From an uncultured Bacteroidaceae bacterium (GTDB lineage Bacteria > Bacteroidota > Bacteroidia > Bacteroidales > Bacteroidaceae): a stretch of 64,000 nt of DNA. Shown here piece by piece: positions 26,221 to 34,772 of this stretch. Numbering within the stretch: the stretch's first letter is position 1; each line of letters begins with the position of its first letter. A program made the translations under genes and the position numbers. The stretch is taken from the NCBI GenBank assembly GCA_944320955.1, contig CALUJL010000011.1, forward strand, positions 16,385 through 80,384, given 5' to 3'. The notes below the pieces were generated by a model. The model did not search any database. It saw only the letters and a list, made by a program, of their open reading frames with translations, and had not been told where the DNA came from.

Positions 26221-26228
26221 TATCTTTG
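26221..26228 (+). promoter_or_regulatory. -7 box of spt
   Basis: TATCTTTG, 32 bp ahead of the ATG at 26261. A TTG about 19 bp upstream of the box can serve as the -33 element. Confidence 0.7.
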
Positions 26229-26260
26229 CAGCCTAAAAACACGAACAGCCACTACATAAT

Positions 26261-27448
26261 ATGGGGTTATTACAAGATAAATTAGGGAAATACACACGCC
26301 CCCAAGAGGTAAAAGCCAAGGGAGTATATCCTTATTTCCGCTGCATCGAGAGCGGGCAAAGCACGGAAGTCATCATGAGCGGTCGCAAGGTGCTGATGTT
26401 CGGCTCCAATTCGTATCTGGGACTGACGGACGACCCGCGAGTCAAGGAGGCGGCCATCGAGGCTACCCGCAAATATGGAACTGGCTGTGCCGGCTCACGC
26501 TTTCTGAACGGAACGCTCGACCTGCACCTGCAGCTCGAAAAGGAACTGGCAGAATTCGTAGGCAAGGAAGACGCCATCATCTACTCCACGGGATTCCAGG
26601 TCAACTTGGGCGTCGTTTCCTGCGTGACCGACCGCAACGACTACATCATCTGCGACGAACTGGACCACGCCTCGATAGTCGAAGGACGCCGGCTTTCCTT
26701 TTCCACCGCTTTAAAGTATAAGCACAACGACATGGCCGCATTGGAGCGCGAATTGCAGCGCTGCCGGCCGGAAGCCGTGAAGCTGATCGTCGTGGACGGG
26801 GTCTTCAGTATGGAAGGCGACGTGGCAAACCTGCCCGAAATCGTACGCCTGGCAAAGAAATACAACGGCAGCATCATGGTAGACGAGGCGCACGGACTCG
26901 GCGTCCTGGGACGCCAGGGCCGGGGGACATGCGACCACTTCGGCCTCTCGCAGGATGTAGACCTCATCATGGGCACCTTCAGCAAATCGCTCGCAGCCAT
27001 CGGCGGATTCGTTGCCGCCGACGAAAGCATCATCAACTACCTGCGCCACAACTCACGCTCCTACATCTTCAGCGCCAGCAACACGCCAGCCGCCACGGCT
27101 GCCGCACGCGAAGCGCTCCACATCATGAAGACCGAGCCCGAGCGCATAGCCCACCTGTGGGAAATCACCAACTACGCACTGAAGAGTTTCCGCGACCTGG
27201 GATTCGAAATAGGCAACACGTCCACCCCCATCATCCCCCTGTATGTGCGGGATATGGAGAAGACATTCCTCGTGACCAAACTGCTTTTCGACGAAGGCGT
27301 CTTCGTCAATCCCGTAGTACCGCCTGCCTGCTCGCCGGGCGACACGCTGATCCGCTTCTCGCTGATGGCCACGCATACGAAAGAGCAGGTAGACATAGCC
27401 ATCGAGAAACTCGTGAAAGTATTCCGCCAGCAAGGAATCATCAAGTAA
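26261..27448 (+). CDS. spt: Serine palmitoyltransferase (alpha-oxoamine synthase)
   Basis: 395 aa PLP enzyme. Family blocks: [31 protein letters not shown] (about 75-92), [33 protein letters not shown], and the PLP lysine in [15 protein letters not shown] (about 240). It condenses L-serine with an acyl-CoA to 3-ketosphinganine, the first step of the sphingolipids characteristic of Bacteroidales. Similarity to KBL/BioF raises an alternative, but the [11 protein letters not shown] and N-terminal [19 protein letters not shown] pattern fits the Bacteroides SPT group. Divergent neighbour: lipid kinase. Confidence 0.9.
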   Translation: MGLLQDKLGKYTRPQEVKAKGVYPYFRCIESGQSTEVIMSGRKVLMFGSNSYLGLTDDPRVKEAAIEATRKYGTGCAGSRFLNGTLDLHLQLEKELAEFVGKEDAIIYSTGFQVNLGVVSCVTDRNDYIICDELDHASIVEGRRLSFSTALKYKHNDMAALERELQRCRPEAVKLIVVDGVFSMEGDVANLPEIVRLAKKYNGSIMVDEAHGLGVLGRQGRGTCDHFGLSQDVDLIMGTFSKSLAAIGGFVAADESIINYLRHNSRSYIFSASNTPAATAAAREALHIMKTEPERIAHLWEITNYALKSFRDLGFEIGNTSTPIIPLYVRDMEKTFLVTKLLFDEGVFVNPVVPPACSPGDTLIRFSLMATHTKEQVDIAIEKLVKVFRQQGIIK

Positions 27449-27493
27449 AACAAGAGGCGGGCACAAGCATCCCCGCCTCCGGAAATAAACGTT

Positions 27494-27568
27494 CGGGGTG
27501 TAGCGCAGTCCGGTTAGCGCACCTGCTTTGGGAGCAGGGGGTCGAAGGTTCGAATCCTTTCACCCCGA
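27494..27568 (+). tRNA. tRNA-Pro (TGG)
   Basis: Acceptor CGGGGTG (27494-27500) pairs with CACCCCG (27561-27567); A27568 is the discriminator and CCA is not encoded. The anticodon arm CCTGC / GCAGG encloses a loop with TGG. The T arm has GGTTCGAATCC. No TAnnTTTG lies in the 45 bp upstream, so it may be co-transcribed with spt. Confidence 0.95.
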
Positions 27569-27577
27569 CCCGTCAAG

Positions 27578-27624
27578 ACTCAGGCATCCGCCCAATGCGG
27601 CAACTGCCTGAGTTTTGCTTTTTA
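27578..27624 (+). terminator. Terminator after tRNA-Pro
   Basis: ACTCAGGCA (27578-27586) pairs with TGCCTGAGT (27605-27613), with an inner CCGC/GCGG helix, followed by TTTGCTTTTT. Confidence 0.8.
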
Positions 27625-27633
27625 TGCACCTAT

Positions 27634-29724
27634 TCACCGAAAGCCAATCCGCGCATGCGGCTTGGTTATCTTCTCCTCCTGGCAGAGTTTCGTGAGCGAC
27701 TCGACTGAGGGGAATCTGCCGTCAATCACTTCCATCATAGTGGCCTTACGGACAATATTGTCGATCTCGCCTCCGCTGAAGTCGTAGGTTTCGGCAAAAC
27801 AGGCGGCTGTCTTTTCGTCCAGTCCCGGTAGTTTGTCGAGCCAGATGCTGCGCTTTGCCTCGACAGAAGGGCGGTCGAAACGGATTTTAAACAGAAAACG
27901 GCGCTCAAAGGCCCTGTCCAGATTGTCGGCCAGATTGGTGGTGGCAATCAGAATACCGTCGAGTTTCTCCAGCTCTTCGAGGATAATATTCTGTATCGTA
28001 TTCTCCGTCTGGTCGATACTGCCGCCGTTTCCCACGTTGCGGCGCGTAGAAAATATGGCGTCGGCCTCATTGAAAAGCAAGATCGGCTTGAGCGACGAAT
28101 GCTTACACAAACGGCCATAACGCGTAAATACTTCCTTTATATTCTTTTCGCTCTCGCCGTACCACATGCTTTTCATAGCACTTATGTCCACATGCACCAC
28201 ATCGCGCCCGCTCTTCCGTGCCCACTGCATGACCGACTCGGTCTTGCCCGTGCCGGGAGCGCCGTAGAGCAGGACGGCAATCCCCCCGGCAAGCCCTTTC
28301 GCCTTCAGCCGCCCGACAAGCGACTGGTAGTTCTGTTCTTGAAGCGCACTGCCGACCAGCGCCAACTGCTGTTGCTCTTTGGCCGAAAAGAAAAGATGTT
28401 TTTCCTTGATATCGGCAGACCGGATCAGTTCCTTCTTGTTTACCTTTTCGAGAAATAGCGAGGCATCTTCCTCGAAATAAAGTTCTTTACCCTTTTCCGT
28501 AAGCTGCAATACGGTATATTCCCCGAAGAGGGAGCTCATGGTTGCTATTTCTACGAGGTCCAGGCGCTGCAGCTTGTGCGTCTCCTCCTTGAACAACATC
28601 AGATTCCGGTTGCGTTCCTTCACGGGATACAGCCTGTTCAGCCCGTCCGAGGCACTCGCAATATCGCTGTCGGCACAGGCATTGCACACGATATAAAACA
28701 AAGCCCGGTAATCCTCTTCGGGAATAATTTCCCCGACCTTCTCCAGACACGCCAGCCCACGGTTGGAGTCCTCCATCAGGCGGATTCGTTCGGCAAGGCG
28801 CTCCATCACTTTCGGGTCGTCCACATCGTGTTCTTGGCTTTCGATGTACTTCTTCACCTCGCGGACAAAGGAGTAGCGGTTGAGCCCCCTATATTGCTTG
28901 CCGAAAGCGCCGAAGTCCTCGCCCAGGAAGAGCCGCTGCCCGGCCACGGTCAGCACGATTTTGGCATTGTCTCCGGAAAGTTCCACCAGACCGGCCCGGA
29001 CGAGCGGATGGCTTCCTTCGAGCAAAGCCTTCCGTTCGCGCAGGCGTATGGCATAGGCCTCATACATATCCTGCAGCGTGCGCGCCAGGTCGGAACGCCC
29101 CTCGCCGTCGTGGTAAAGGAAATCGTGGCAGACTTCGTAGAAAAGAGCCCGCGCCGGAAGTTCCGGGACGGCAGCCGTCAACTCCTTCACCAAGGGCATC
29201 TCGCGGTAGTCCTGCTCGGTCGATTCGATAAACTGGAACAAGGCCTCCGCCGTCACCTCGTTGTCCTGAATCTGCGAGTCGACAAGCCGGCAAAGATCAT
29301 AGCGGTCGAACTCTTTCTCAAGAATCCGGGCCGAGCAAAACGCAGGCCTCCTGTTCTCGAGAATACAGCCGATCGCATGATTGCCGACCATGAAGTTCTG
29401 GCGTACAAGGCGGCATTCGCCCGAATCCGTCTGCACGACAAGCCCCTTCTTAAGCAGCGACTTGAGCGCAGGCACATACTCCATGACTTCCAGTTGCGGA
29501 CAGCCGAAGTAGTTGGCTATGTCTTCCAGGTCGCTGCACCGTCCGGCGCAGCTGCGGTCGAACAGCGCCGTAAACAGAATTGCCTCGCCCCGGCCGTCAA
29601 GCCCGAGAGCCTGCGTCAGTCCGTCCAGTGCCAAAGCGACTTCTTTCCCTCCGAGCCGTTTCAGCTTACTGTCGCGCAATTTTGCCGCGGCAGCTTTGAT
29701 GAATTGAATGATAGTCTTTTCCAT
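27634..29724 (-). CDS. AAA+ ATPase with long winged-helix N-terminal region
   Basis: 696 aa from the ATG at 29724, 32 nt downstream of the predicted start site. An in-frame GTG lies 21 bp further upstream. Residues 1 to about 430 are helical and contain repeated winged-helix-like segments, such as LEDIANYFGCPQLEVMEYV with LKKGLVVQTDSG, and YTVLQLTEKGKELYFEEDAS. The C-terminal AAA domain has Walker A YGAPGTGKTES (about 490), Walker B PILLFNEADAIF with Asn-Glu instead of Asp-Glu, sensor 1 ILIATTNLADNLD, arginine finger FERRFLFKI and sensor 2 FSGGEIDNIVRKA. Probably a hexameric remodelling ATPase. It is monocistronic with its own promoter. Substrate unknown. Confidence 0.8.
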   Translation of the reverse strand: MEKTIIQFIKAAAAKLRDSKLKRLGGKEVALALDGLTQALGLDGRGEAILFTALFDRSCAGRCSDLEDIANYFGCPQLEVMEYVPALKSLLKKGLVVQTDSGECRLVRQNFMVGNHAIGCILENRRPAFCSARILEKEFDRYDLCRLVDSQIQDNEVTAEALFQFIESTEQDYREMPLVKELTAAVPELPARALFYEVCHDFLYHDGEGRSDLARTLQDMYEAYAIRLRERKALLEGSHPLVRAGLVELSGDNAKIVLTVAGQRLFLGEDFGAFGKQYRGLNRYSFVREVKKYIESQEHDVDDPKVMERLAERIRLMEDSNRGLACLEKVGEIIPEEDYRALFYIVCNACADSDIASASDGLNRLYPVKERNRNLMLFKEETHKLQRLDLVEIATMSSLFGEYTVLQLTEKGKELYFEEDASLFLEKVNKKELIRSADIKEKHLFFSAKEQQQLALVGSALQEQNYQSLVGRLKAKGLAGGIAVLLYGAPGTGKTESVMQWARKSGRDVVHVDISAMKSMWYGESEKNIKEVFTRYGRLCKHSSLKPILLFNEADAIFSTRRNVGNGGSIDQTENTIQNIILEELEKLDGILIATTNLADNLDRAFERRFLFKIRFDRPSVEAKRSIWLDKLPGLDEKTAACFAETYDFSGGEIDNIVRKATMMEVIDGRFPSVESLTKLCQEEKITKPHARIGFR

Positions 29725-29759
29725 CTCCTTTGTTTTTTGTGTCACGCTGAATTACGGTA

Positions 29760-29767
29760 CAAAGTTA
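29760..29767 (-). promoter_or_regulatory. -7 box of the AAA+ gene
   Basis: Reads TAACTTTG on the minus strand. It places the transcript start near 29756 and supports the ATG at 29724. Confidence 0.6.
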
Positions 29768-29920
29768 TGCTCCGGGCTGTGCCAAAACGTTTCACAGGCT
29801 GGGCAAATCATGAAAAAAAATTGCAGAACATGTTTTTCCGTGCCGTATTCCTCCCCCCCTCTCTTGCGCCATTTTGCACCGTTTTTCATGCAGCCCCGCC
29901 GGATTCGAAGAGTTTTTCCG

Positions 29921-29928
29921 TATTTTTG
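29921..29928 (+). promoter_or_regulatory. -7 box of the AraC gene
   Basis: TATTTTTG, 21 bp upstream of the ATG at 29950. Confidence 0.55.
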
Positions 29929-29949
29929 CCCCTGCAAAATTAGGATACG

Positions 29950-30810
29950 ATGGGAAACGATTCGTCAAAACAGAGTGCCGGGGGGTCCAACCCGATGCAC
30001 ATGATTTTCAACTACAACGATGTCTTCTTCAGCTTCTTCTACGACGATGCGGACGGGTGCACCCACCGCTCGCGCGAGTATGCCCTGAACTACGTCTACT
30101 CCGGCGAGATGCTCCTCGACAACGGCCGGGAGCAAATCCACGTGGGGAAAGGGGAATGCGTCTTCATCCCCCGCGACCACCATCTTACCCTCTACAAGAA
30201 AGCCTGCGGCGGGGAGCGCTATTGCGGCATCTTCCTCATGTTCACCCGCACTTTCCTGCGCGAGATGTACCAGCGGATCGCGCCGCGCAAGACGTTCTCC
30301 CATGTCTCCAAACTCGAACCGGAGGTACGGAAACTGCCCCGGACGGCAGAACTCGAAAGCCTCTTCACCTCCATGACGCCCTATTTCGACCCGCAGGTCA
30401 AGCCCCGGCCCGACCTGATGGAGCTGAAACTGCAGGAGGGCCTGCTCGCCCTGCTCCACATCGACGAGCGTTTCGCTTCCACGCTGTTCGACTTCAGCGA
30501 ACCGTGGAAAATCGACATCCTCGACTTCCTCAACAAGAACTACATGTATGAGTTCTCCCTCGAAGAGCTGGCCCACTACACCGGGCGCAGCCTGGCCACC
30601 TTCAAGCGGGACTTCAAGAAAGTCAGCTCCCTCACTCCGGAAAAATGGCTGATACGCAAAAGGCTCGAAGTGGCGTACTCCCTGATGCAGGAGGGCGGCA
30701 GGAAAATTGCGGATGTCTACACCCAGGTCGGATTCAAGAACCAGTCGCACTTCTCCTCGGCCTTCAAGAGACAATACGGCATCGCCCCCACCGCCGTACA
30801 CGCCTTGTAG
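29950..30810 (+). CDS. AraC-family transcriptional regulator
   Basis: 286 aa. An N-terminal cupin-like sensor domain (about 30-150) contains YALNYVYSGEMLLDNGREQI and GECVFIPRDHHLTLYKKA. The C-terminal double helix-turn-helix (about 190-286) has YEFSLEELAHYTGRSLATFK as the first HTH and IADVYTQVGFKNQSHFSSAF with KRQYGIAPT as the second. It is a single-gene unit ended by a hairpin. The divergent AAA+ gene and the downstream flavoprotein are possible targets, but nothing in the sequence fixes this. Confidence 0.88.
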   Translation: MGNDSSKQSAGGSNPMHMIFNYNDVFFSFFYDDADGCTHRSREYALNYVYSGEMLLDNGREQIHVGKGECVFIPRDHHLTLYKKACGGERYCGIFLMFTRTFLREMYQRIAPRKTFSHVSKLEPEVRKLPRTAELESLFTSMTPYFDPQVKPRPDLMELKLQEGLLALLHIDERFASTLFDFSEPWKIDILDFLNKNYMYEFSLEELAHYTGRSLATFKRDFKKVSSLTPEKWLIRKRLEVAYSLMQEGGRKIADVYTQVGFKNQSHFSSAFKRQYGIAPTAVHAL

Positions 30811-30845
30811 AAATACGGATTGACCCTCTGAACAATAATCTTTGA

Positions 30846-30875
30846 GCCGCACAGCAATCCCGCCGTGCGGCTTTT
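30846..30875 (+). terminator. Terminator after the AraC gene
   Basis: GCCGCAC (30846-30852) pairs with GTGCGGC (30865-30871) and is followed by TTTT. It overlaps the region just upstream of the next promoter. Confidence 0.7.
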
Positions 30876-30889
30876 GCTTTACCTTTGCA

Positions 30890-30897
30890 CCCGTAAG
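30890..30897 (+). promoter_or_regulatory. -7 box of the flavoprotein gene
   Basis: TACCTTTG, 18 bp ahead of the ATG at 30916. Confidence 0.6.
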
Positions 30898-30915
30898 AAA
30901 AAAGGAAACTGAAAA

Positions 30916-31455
30916 ATGAAAAAGAAAGTATTAGTCATCACCTCCAGCCTGCGTCCCGGCAGCAACTCGGACAAGCTGGCCGAAGCCTTTGCCCGCGGTG
31001 CGGCCGAAGCGGGAAACGAGGTAGAGACCGTCTCCCTGAAAGGCAAGGAGCTGCGCTTCTGCATCGGATGCCTCTCCTGCCAGAAGACCCGGAAATGCGT
31101 CCTTGCCGACGATGCCCCCGCCATCGTGGAAAAAATGCACGCGGCCGACGCCATAGCCTTCGCCACGCCCATCTACTACTACGAGCTCTGCGGCCAGCTC
31201 AAGACCCTGCTCGACCGCGCAAACCCCTTGTATGGCAGCGACTACCGCTTCCGCGACATCTACCTCCTGACCACGGCGGCCGACGACGACCCCCACACCC
31301 CGGAACGCGCCCTCGGCGGACTCGGAGGCTGGATCGAGTGCTTCGAGAAAGCGCGCCTCGCCGGCAGCCTATTTGCCGGAGGCGTGGACAAAGCCGGGGA
31401 CATCGCAGGCCACGAAGCCCTGGAAGCGGCATACGAAATGGGAAAAAGATGCTGA
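30916..31455 (+). CDS. NADPH-dependent FMN reductase / iron-sulfur-flavoprotein-type oxidoreductase
   Basis: 179 aa flavodoxin-like fold. The FMN phosphate loop ITSSLRPGSNSDKLAEAF is at about 6-23, and the cysteine cluster FCIGCLSCQKTRKCVLADDA at about 55-74 is typical of the multimeric flavodoxin WrbA/ISF-like family. TPIYYYELCGQLKTLLDR lies at about 88. It reduces quinones, flavin or other acceptors in the cytosol. The last codons and the stop (TGA at 31453) lie inside the first unit of a 22-bp repeat array, so the C-terminal GKRC is partly repeat-derived. Confidence 0.85.
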   Translation: MKKKVLVITSSLRPGSNSDKLAEAFARGAAEAGNEVETVSLKGKELRFCIGCLSCQKTRKCVLADDAPAIVEKMHAADAIAFATPIYYYELCGQLKTLLDRANPLYGSDYRFRDIYLLTTAADDDPHTPERALGGLGGWIECFEKARLAGSLFAGGVDKAGDIAGHEALEAAYEMGKRC

Positions 31456-31513
31456 GCTTTTTCCGGAAAGCGCTGCCGCAAACGGCAAAAAGCGCTGCCG
31501 CTTTTCTCCGCCC
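31448..31513. repeat. 22-bp-period tandem array C (3 units), overlapping a stop codon
   Basis: Units start at 31448, 31470 and 31492, beginning GATGCTGAGC, GCGCTGCCGC and GCGCTGCCGC. The first two end CCGGAAA or GCAAAAA; the third runs TTTTCTCCGCCC. Unit 1 includes the TGA of the flavoprotein gene. Units 2 and 3 share a ten-base GCGCTGCCGC start exactly 22 bp apart. Confidence 0.7.
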
Positions 31514-31598
31514 TCCCCTCATCCCGCACCGGCGGGCAGCACTCCAAGAGCAGGACAGACCCTGCCGGTACAAACCCGAACCGAACAAAACGACGCCT

Positions 31599-32669
31599 AT
31601 GCCACACCCTCTCAAAACCTCATGCCTGGCCTTGCTTGCTGCCATTTGCTGCACAGGAAGCCTCACGGGGCAAACCTCTCAAAACACAACATATATGGAA
31701 GAAAAACTGAACCTGACCCAAGAGTGGGACAAAGTGTTCCCGCAGAGCGACCGAGTGAAGCACTCGAAAATCACGTTCCACAACCGCTACGGCGTCACGC
31801 TGGCGGCAGACCTCTACATCCCGAAAGGGGCCGTGGGCAAGCTGCCCGCAATAGCCGTCTGCGGCCCCTTCGGGGCGGTCAAAGAGCAGGCTTCGGGGCT
31901 GTATGCCCAGACGCTGGCCGAACGCGGCTTCCTCACCCTGGCTTTCGACCCCTCCTTTACGGGCGAGAGCGGCGGACAGCCCCGCTATGTGGCCTCCCCC
32001 GACATCAACACCGAAGACTTCTGCGCCGCGGTTGACTACCTCTCGACCCGCGAGGACGTAGACCCGGAGCAAATCGGCATCCTCGGCATCTGCGGCTGGG
32101 GAGGCATGGCAGTGAATGCCGCAGCCATTGACACGCGGATCAAAGCCACCGTGGCCTCTACCATGTACGACATGAGCCGCGTCAACGCCAACGGCTACTT
32201 CGACGCAGCCGACAACGCCGACGCGCGCGACGGACTGCGCCGCCAGCTGAACGGGCAACGCACTGCAGACTACCGCAACGGATCGTACGGACTGGCCGGC
32301 GGACTGCCCGACGCCGTGCCGGCCGAAGCGCCGCAATACGTGAAAGACTATTTCGCCTATTACAAGACGGGGCGCGGCTACCACACACGTTCGCTCAACT
32401 CCAACGGCGGATGGAACAAGACTTCCGCCCTGTCGTTCCTCAACATGCCCATCCTCTCCTATGCCGGCGAAATACGCAGCGCCGTCCTGCTCGTCCACGG
32501 CGAGAAGGCCCACTCCCGCTACTTCAGCGAAGATACCTACAAGAAACTGCGGGGGGACAACAAGGAGCTGCTCATCGTTCCCGGAGCCGTCCACACCGAC
32601 CTCTACGACCGGCTGGACATCATCCCGTTCGACAGGATAGAATCCTTCTTCCGCACGTATCTGAAATAA
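31599..32669 (+). CDS. Exported alpha/beta hydrolase, dienelactone-hydrolase-like
   Basis: 356 aa from the ATG at 31599 (MPHPLKTSCLALLAAICCTG), which supplies a signal peptide or lipoprotein signal of about 22-25 residues. The alpha/beta-hydrolase core has LPAIAVCGPFGAVKEQASGL and a nucleophile elbow LGICGWGGMAV, in which cysteine stands where serine is usual. This is the GxCxGG elbow of dienelactone hydrolases. Asp in the VLLVHGEKAH region and a late His (GAVHTDLYDR) can complete the triad. It starts 86 bp after the end of repeat array C. Substrate unknown. Confidence 0.82.
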   Translation: MPHPLKTSCLALLAAICCTGSLTGQTSQNTTYMEEKLNLTQEWDKVFPQSDRVKHSKITFHNRYGVTLAADLYIPKGAVGKLPAIAVCGPFGAVKEQASGLYAQTLAERGFLTLAFDPSFTGESGGQPRYVASPDINTEDFCAAVDYLSTREDVDPEQIGILGICGWGGMAVNAAAIDTRIKATVASTMYDMSRVNANGYFDAADNADARDGLRRQLNGQRTADYRNGSYGLAGGLPDAVPAEAPQYVKDYFAYYKTGRGYHTRSLNSNGGWNKTSALSFLNMPILSYAGEIRSAVLLVHGEKAHSRYFSEDTYKKLRGDNKELLIVPGAVHTDLYDRLDIIPFDRIESFFRTYLK

Positions 32670-32691
32670 CCCTTACTGAGGGAGAAACGAC

Positions 32692-32725
32692 AAAGTCCCC
32701 TGCCCGGCCACGGACAGGGGACTTT
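32692..32725. terminator. Bidirectional terminator between hydrolase and GH29
   Basis: AAAGTCCCCTG (32692-32702) pairs with CAGGGGACTTT (32715-32725) around a 12-nt loop, between convergent genes. Confidence 0.8.
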
Positions 32726-32769
32726 GCTCATGGAATAGCGCGCTGCGGGGAATGCAGGCACAGCGCCGT

Positions 32770-34536
32770 TCAGTCGCAGACTATCTTGAAGCCTACGGCA
32801 GTCTTCAGCGGGGCGGAGGAGGGATAGACCACCTCCAGGCCCTCGGGCGTCTGCCTCCACTCAAGGGAAGCGTCTGCCCCCAGCAGTTCCACGCCGGTCA
32901 CTCGCTTGTCGAGCAGGCCGCGGCCCGTGCCGAGCGAGGCAATCTGCAAGCGGTCGCCCGCCTGCGGCACCGTCATGCACCAGGCATAAAGCGTCCCGTC
33001 CTTGCCCACGGTAAAGCGGAAGTCGGAGGTGGAGAAGCGGTGGGCGGCCTGTTGTTTCCCGATTCGCCCTCCGGGCAGGGAGTTGAGCTTCCCCCCGGCT
33101 CCTTCGCCCAGCACCTTCCAGGCGGAACTCCCGTAGATACCCTCGCCGTTGACACGCATCCATTCGCCTATTTCGGCCAGCATACGTGTGCAGGCCTCGT
33201 CCAGCGAACCGTCGGGGGCGATGGGGATACAGAGGCCGAACGCCCCGTCGCGCGCCACGATTTCGAGCATGTAGCGTATGACGGCCTCCGGGCTGTACAC
33301 AAAGTCGGGCGCATAAAACCAGTCGCCGATGGGCGTCTCGGCTATCCAGGCCTGGTCGGTCTTGATGTCGGCGGGAATGGCCGTCTCGCAGGTGTTGACC
33401 GTGCCGTTCGTCGTCTTGCGGAACTTGACGATGCTGAAGGCGTCCATCTCGCCCTTGCGCGCCAGGGTGCGGTTGTAGAAGTCGGCCATCACGCGCTGCA
33501 TGGCGTCGCACTTGTAACCCGTGCCCGTGCCCGATCCGCTGAAGGGCTGCTGGTCCGTGCCGTCAGTGTAGATGAAGTCGGGCTCGTATTTCTCTATGGC
33601 GTCCATCATCCGCAGCGCCCACCATTTGGCATACCACTCGGCAAAGTCCAGATGGCCGGAGAAGATGCCCGGTTTGGGGGGCGACCAGTCGGTGTTGGCC
33701 GCACGGGCCACGTCTTCATACTCACGCAGGTTGACACCGTAGAGGTAGCGGGGGTCGAGGCCTTCCCACCATTTTCCCTTGCCGTCGGCCAGCGTCAGGT
33801 TTCCGTCGTAAGGCACTCCGGCCTTGTCGCCCTTCGTGTCGCTCTGGAAAGCCGTCTGCCACCACCACCAGGAATACTCATGGTGGAAGGTGATGCCGAA
33901 GCGCATGCCGGCCTTTCGGGCGGCTTTTTCCCACTCCCGCAGGAAGTCGCGGCGGGGACCTACGCGGGTGGAGTTCCAGGGTTGGTACTTGGAGTCCCAC
34001 ATGTCATACTGGTCGTGGTGGACGCCCTGTATGATGAGGAACCGGGCGCCGGCGTCCTGGTAGACTTCCACCAGATGCCCCGGGTCGAACTGCTTGGGGT
34101 TCCAGTCGCGGAGCACCTCCTTGTAGCCGACTTCGGAAGGATGGCCGTATTTTTCCAGATGGTTCCTATAGGCCCACGTCCGCTCGTTGTAGAGCCTGCG
34201 GGCATACCAGTCGCCGCTCTCCCCGGCCGATTGCGGGCCGAAGTGCACCCAGATGCCGAACTTGGCGTCGCGCAGCCACTGGGGAGTGCCGGGGTAGTTG
34301 GCTTCGATAGAGCTCCACGTAGGCTGGTACGGCCCGTCGGTTATGGGCAAGTCCAGCTTCACTTCCTCAAAGTCCTTCACCTCTCCCATGGGGACGGAGT
34401 TCTCCGGCAGCGGCTTATGCACGGCCGGCATGGGACCTAAGGAGTAGTTTACGGTAGAAGCAGCCTGCCGGTGGGTGCCACACGAGGCCAGGCTACCGGC
34501 AAGCAGCATGCTGCCTAAAAAAACAACAGGTTTCAT
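32770..34536 (-). CDS. Alpha-L-fucosidase, GH29, lipoprotein
   Basis: 588 aa. A lipoprotein signal (MKPVVFLGSMLLAGSLASC, Cys19) anchors it in the outer membrane or periplasm. The GH29 barrel covers about residues 75-470: WLRDAKFGIWVHFGPQS, DAGARFLIIQGVHHDQYDMW, MRFGITFHHEYSWWW and EPDFIYTDGTDQ, where the Asp in TDG is the likely nucleophile. A C-terminal beta domain follows (SLEWRQTPEGLEVVYP). It releases alpha-L-fucose from host or plant glycans. It is divergent from a TonB-dependent receptor, each with its own -7 box; the intergenic region may be co-regulated. Confidence 0.9.
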   Translation of the reverse strand: MKPVVFLGSMLLAGSLASCGTHRQAASTVNYSLGPMPAVHKPLPENSVPMGEVKDFEEVKLDLPITDGPYQPTWSSIEANYPGTPQWLRDAKFGIWVHFGPQSAGESGDWYARRLYNERTWAYRNHLEKYGHPSEVGYKEVLRDWNPKQFDPGHLVEVYQDAGARFLIIQGVHHDQYDMWDSKYQPWNSTRVGPRRDFLREWEKAARKAGMRFGITFHHEYSWWWWQTAFQSDTKGDKAGVPYDGNLTLADGKGKWWEGLDPRYLYGVNLREYEDVARAANTDWSPPKPGIFSGHLDFAEWYAKWWALRMMDAIEKYEPDFIYTDGTDQQPFSGSGTGTGYKCDAMQRVMADFYNRTLARKGEMDAFSIVKFRKTTNGTVNTCETAIPADIKTDQAWIAETPIGDWFYAPDFVYSPEAVIRYMLEIVARDGAFGLCIPIAPDGSLDEACTRMLAEIGEWMRVNGEGIYGSSAWKVLGEGAGGKLNSLPGGRIGKQQAAHRFSTSDFRFTVGKDGTLYAWCMTVPQAGDRLQIASLGTGRGLLDKRVTGVELLGADASLEWRQTPEGLEVVYPSSAPLKTAVGFKIVCD

Positions 34537-34586
34537 ATAGTAAATATATAAGGATTATACATGGCGCAAGCGCCGGATTTGCGAGG

Positions 34587-34594
34587 CAAATATA
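34587..34594 (-). promoter_or_regulatory. -7 box of the GH29 gene
   Basis: Reads TATATTTG on the minus strand, 50 bp upstream of the ATG at 34536. Confidence 0.6.
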
Positions 34595-34714
34595 GTCATT
34601 TTATCCTATCGTCAGCAAAAAAGCGGCCGCAAATCCGGGACTTTCGGCACAATATCCTCCGAATCCAGTCAAAATCCTAACAAATGAGGAGCTCGACAGC
34701 CGGAGAAAAGGACG

Positions 34715-34722
34715 TATCTTTG
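34715..34722 (+). promoter_or_regulatory. -7 box of the TonB-dependent receptor gene
   Basis: TATCTTTG, 50 bp upstream of the ATG at 34773. Confidence 0.65.
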
Positions 34723-34772
34723 CACCCGAAAACACAAACCAACTTACAGATTTCTCAAAAAAAAGACCGCAG

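Noticed and set aside
27494..27640. tRNA-Pro as an integration site for the AAA+ gene
   Set aside because: The tRNA 3' end is not repeated downstream, no integrase is seen and the AAA+ gene has the base composition of its neighbours.
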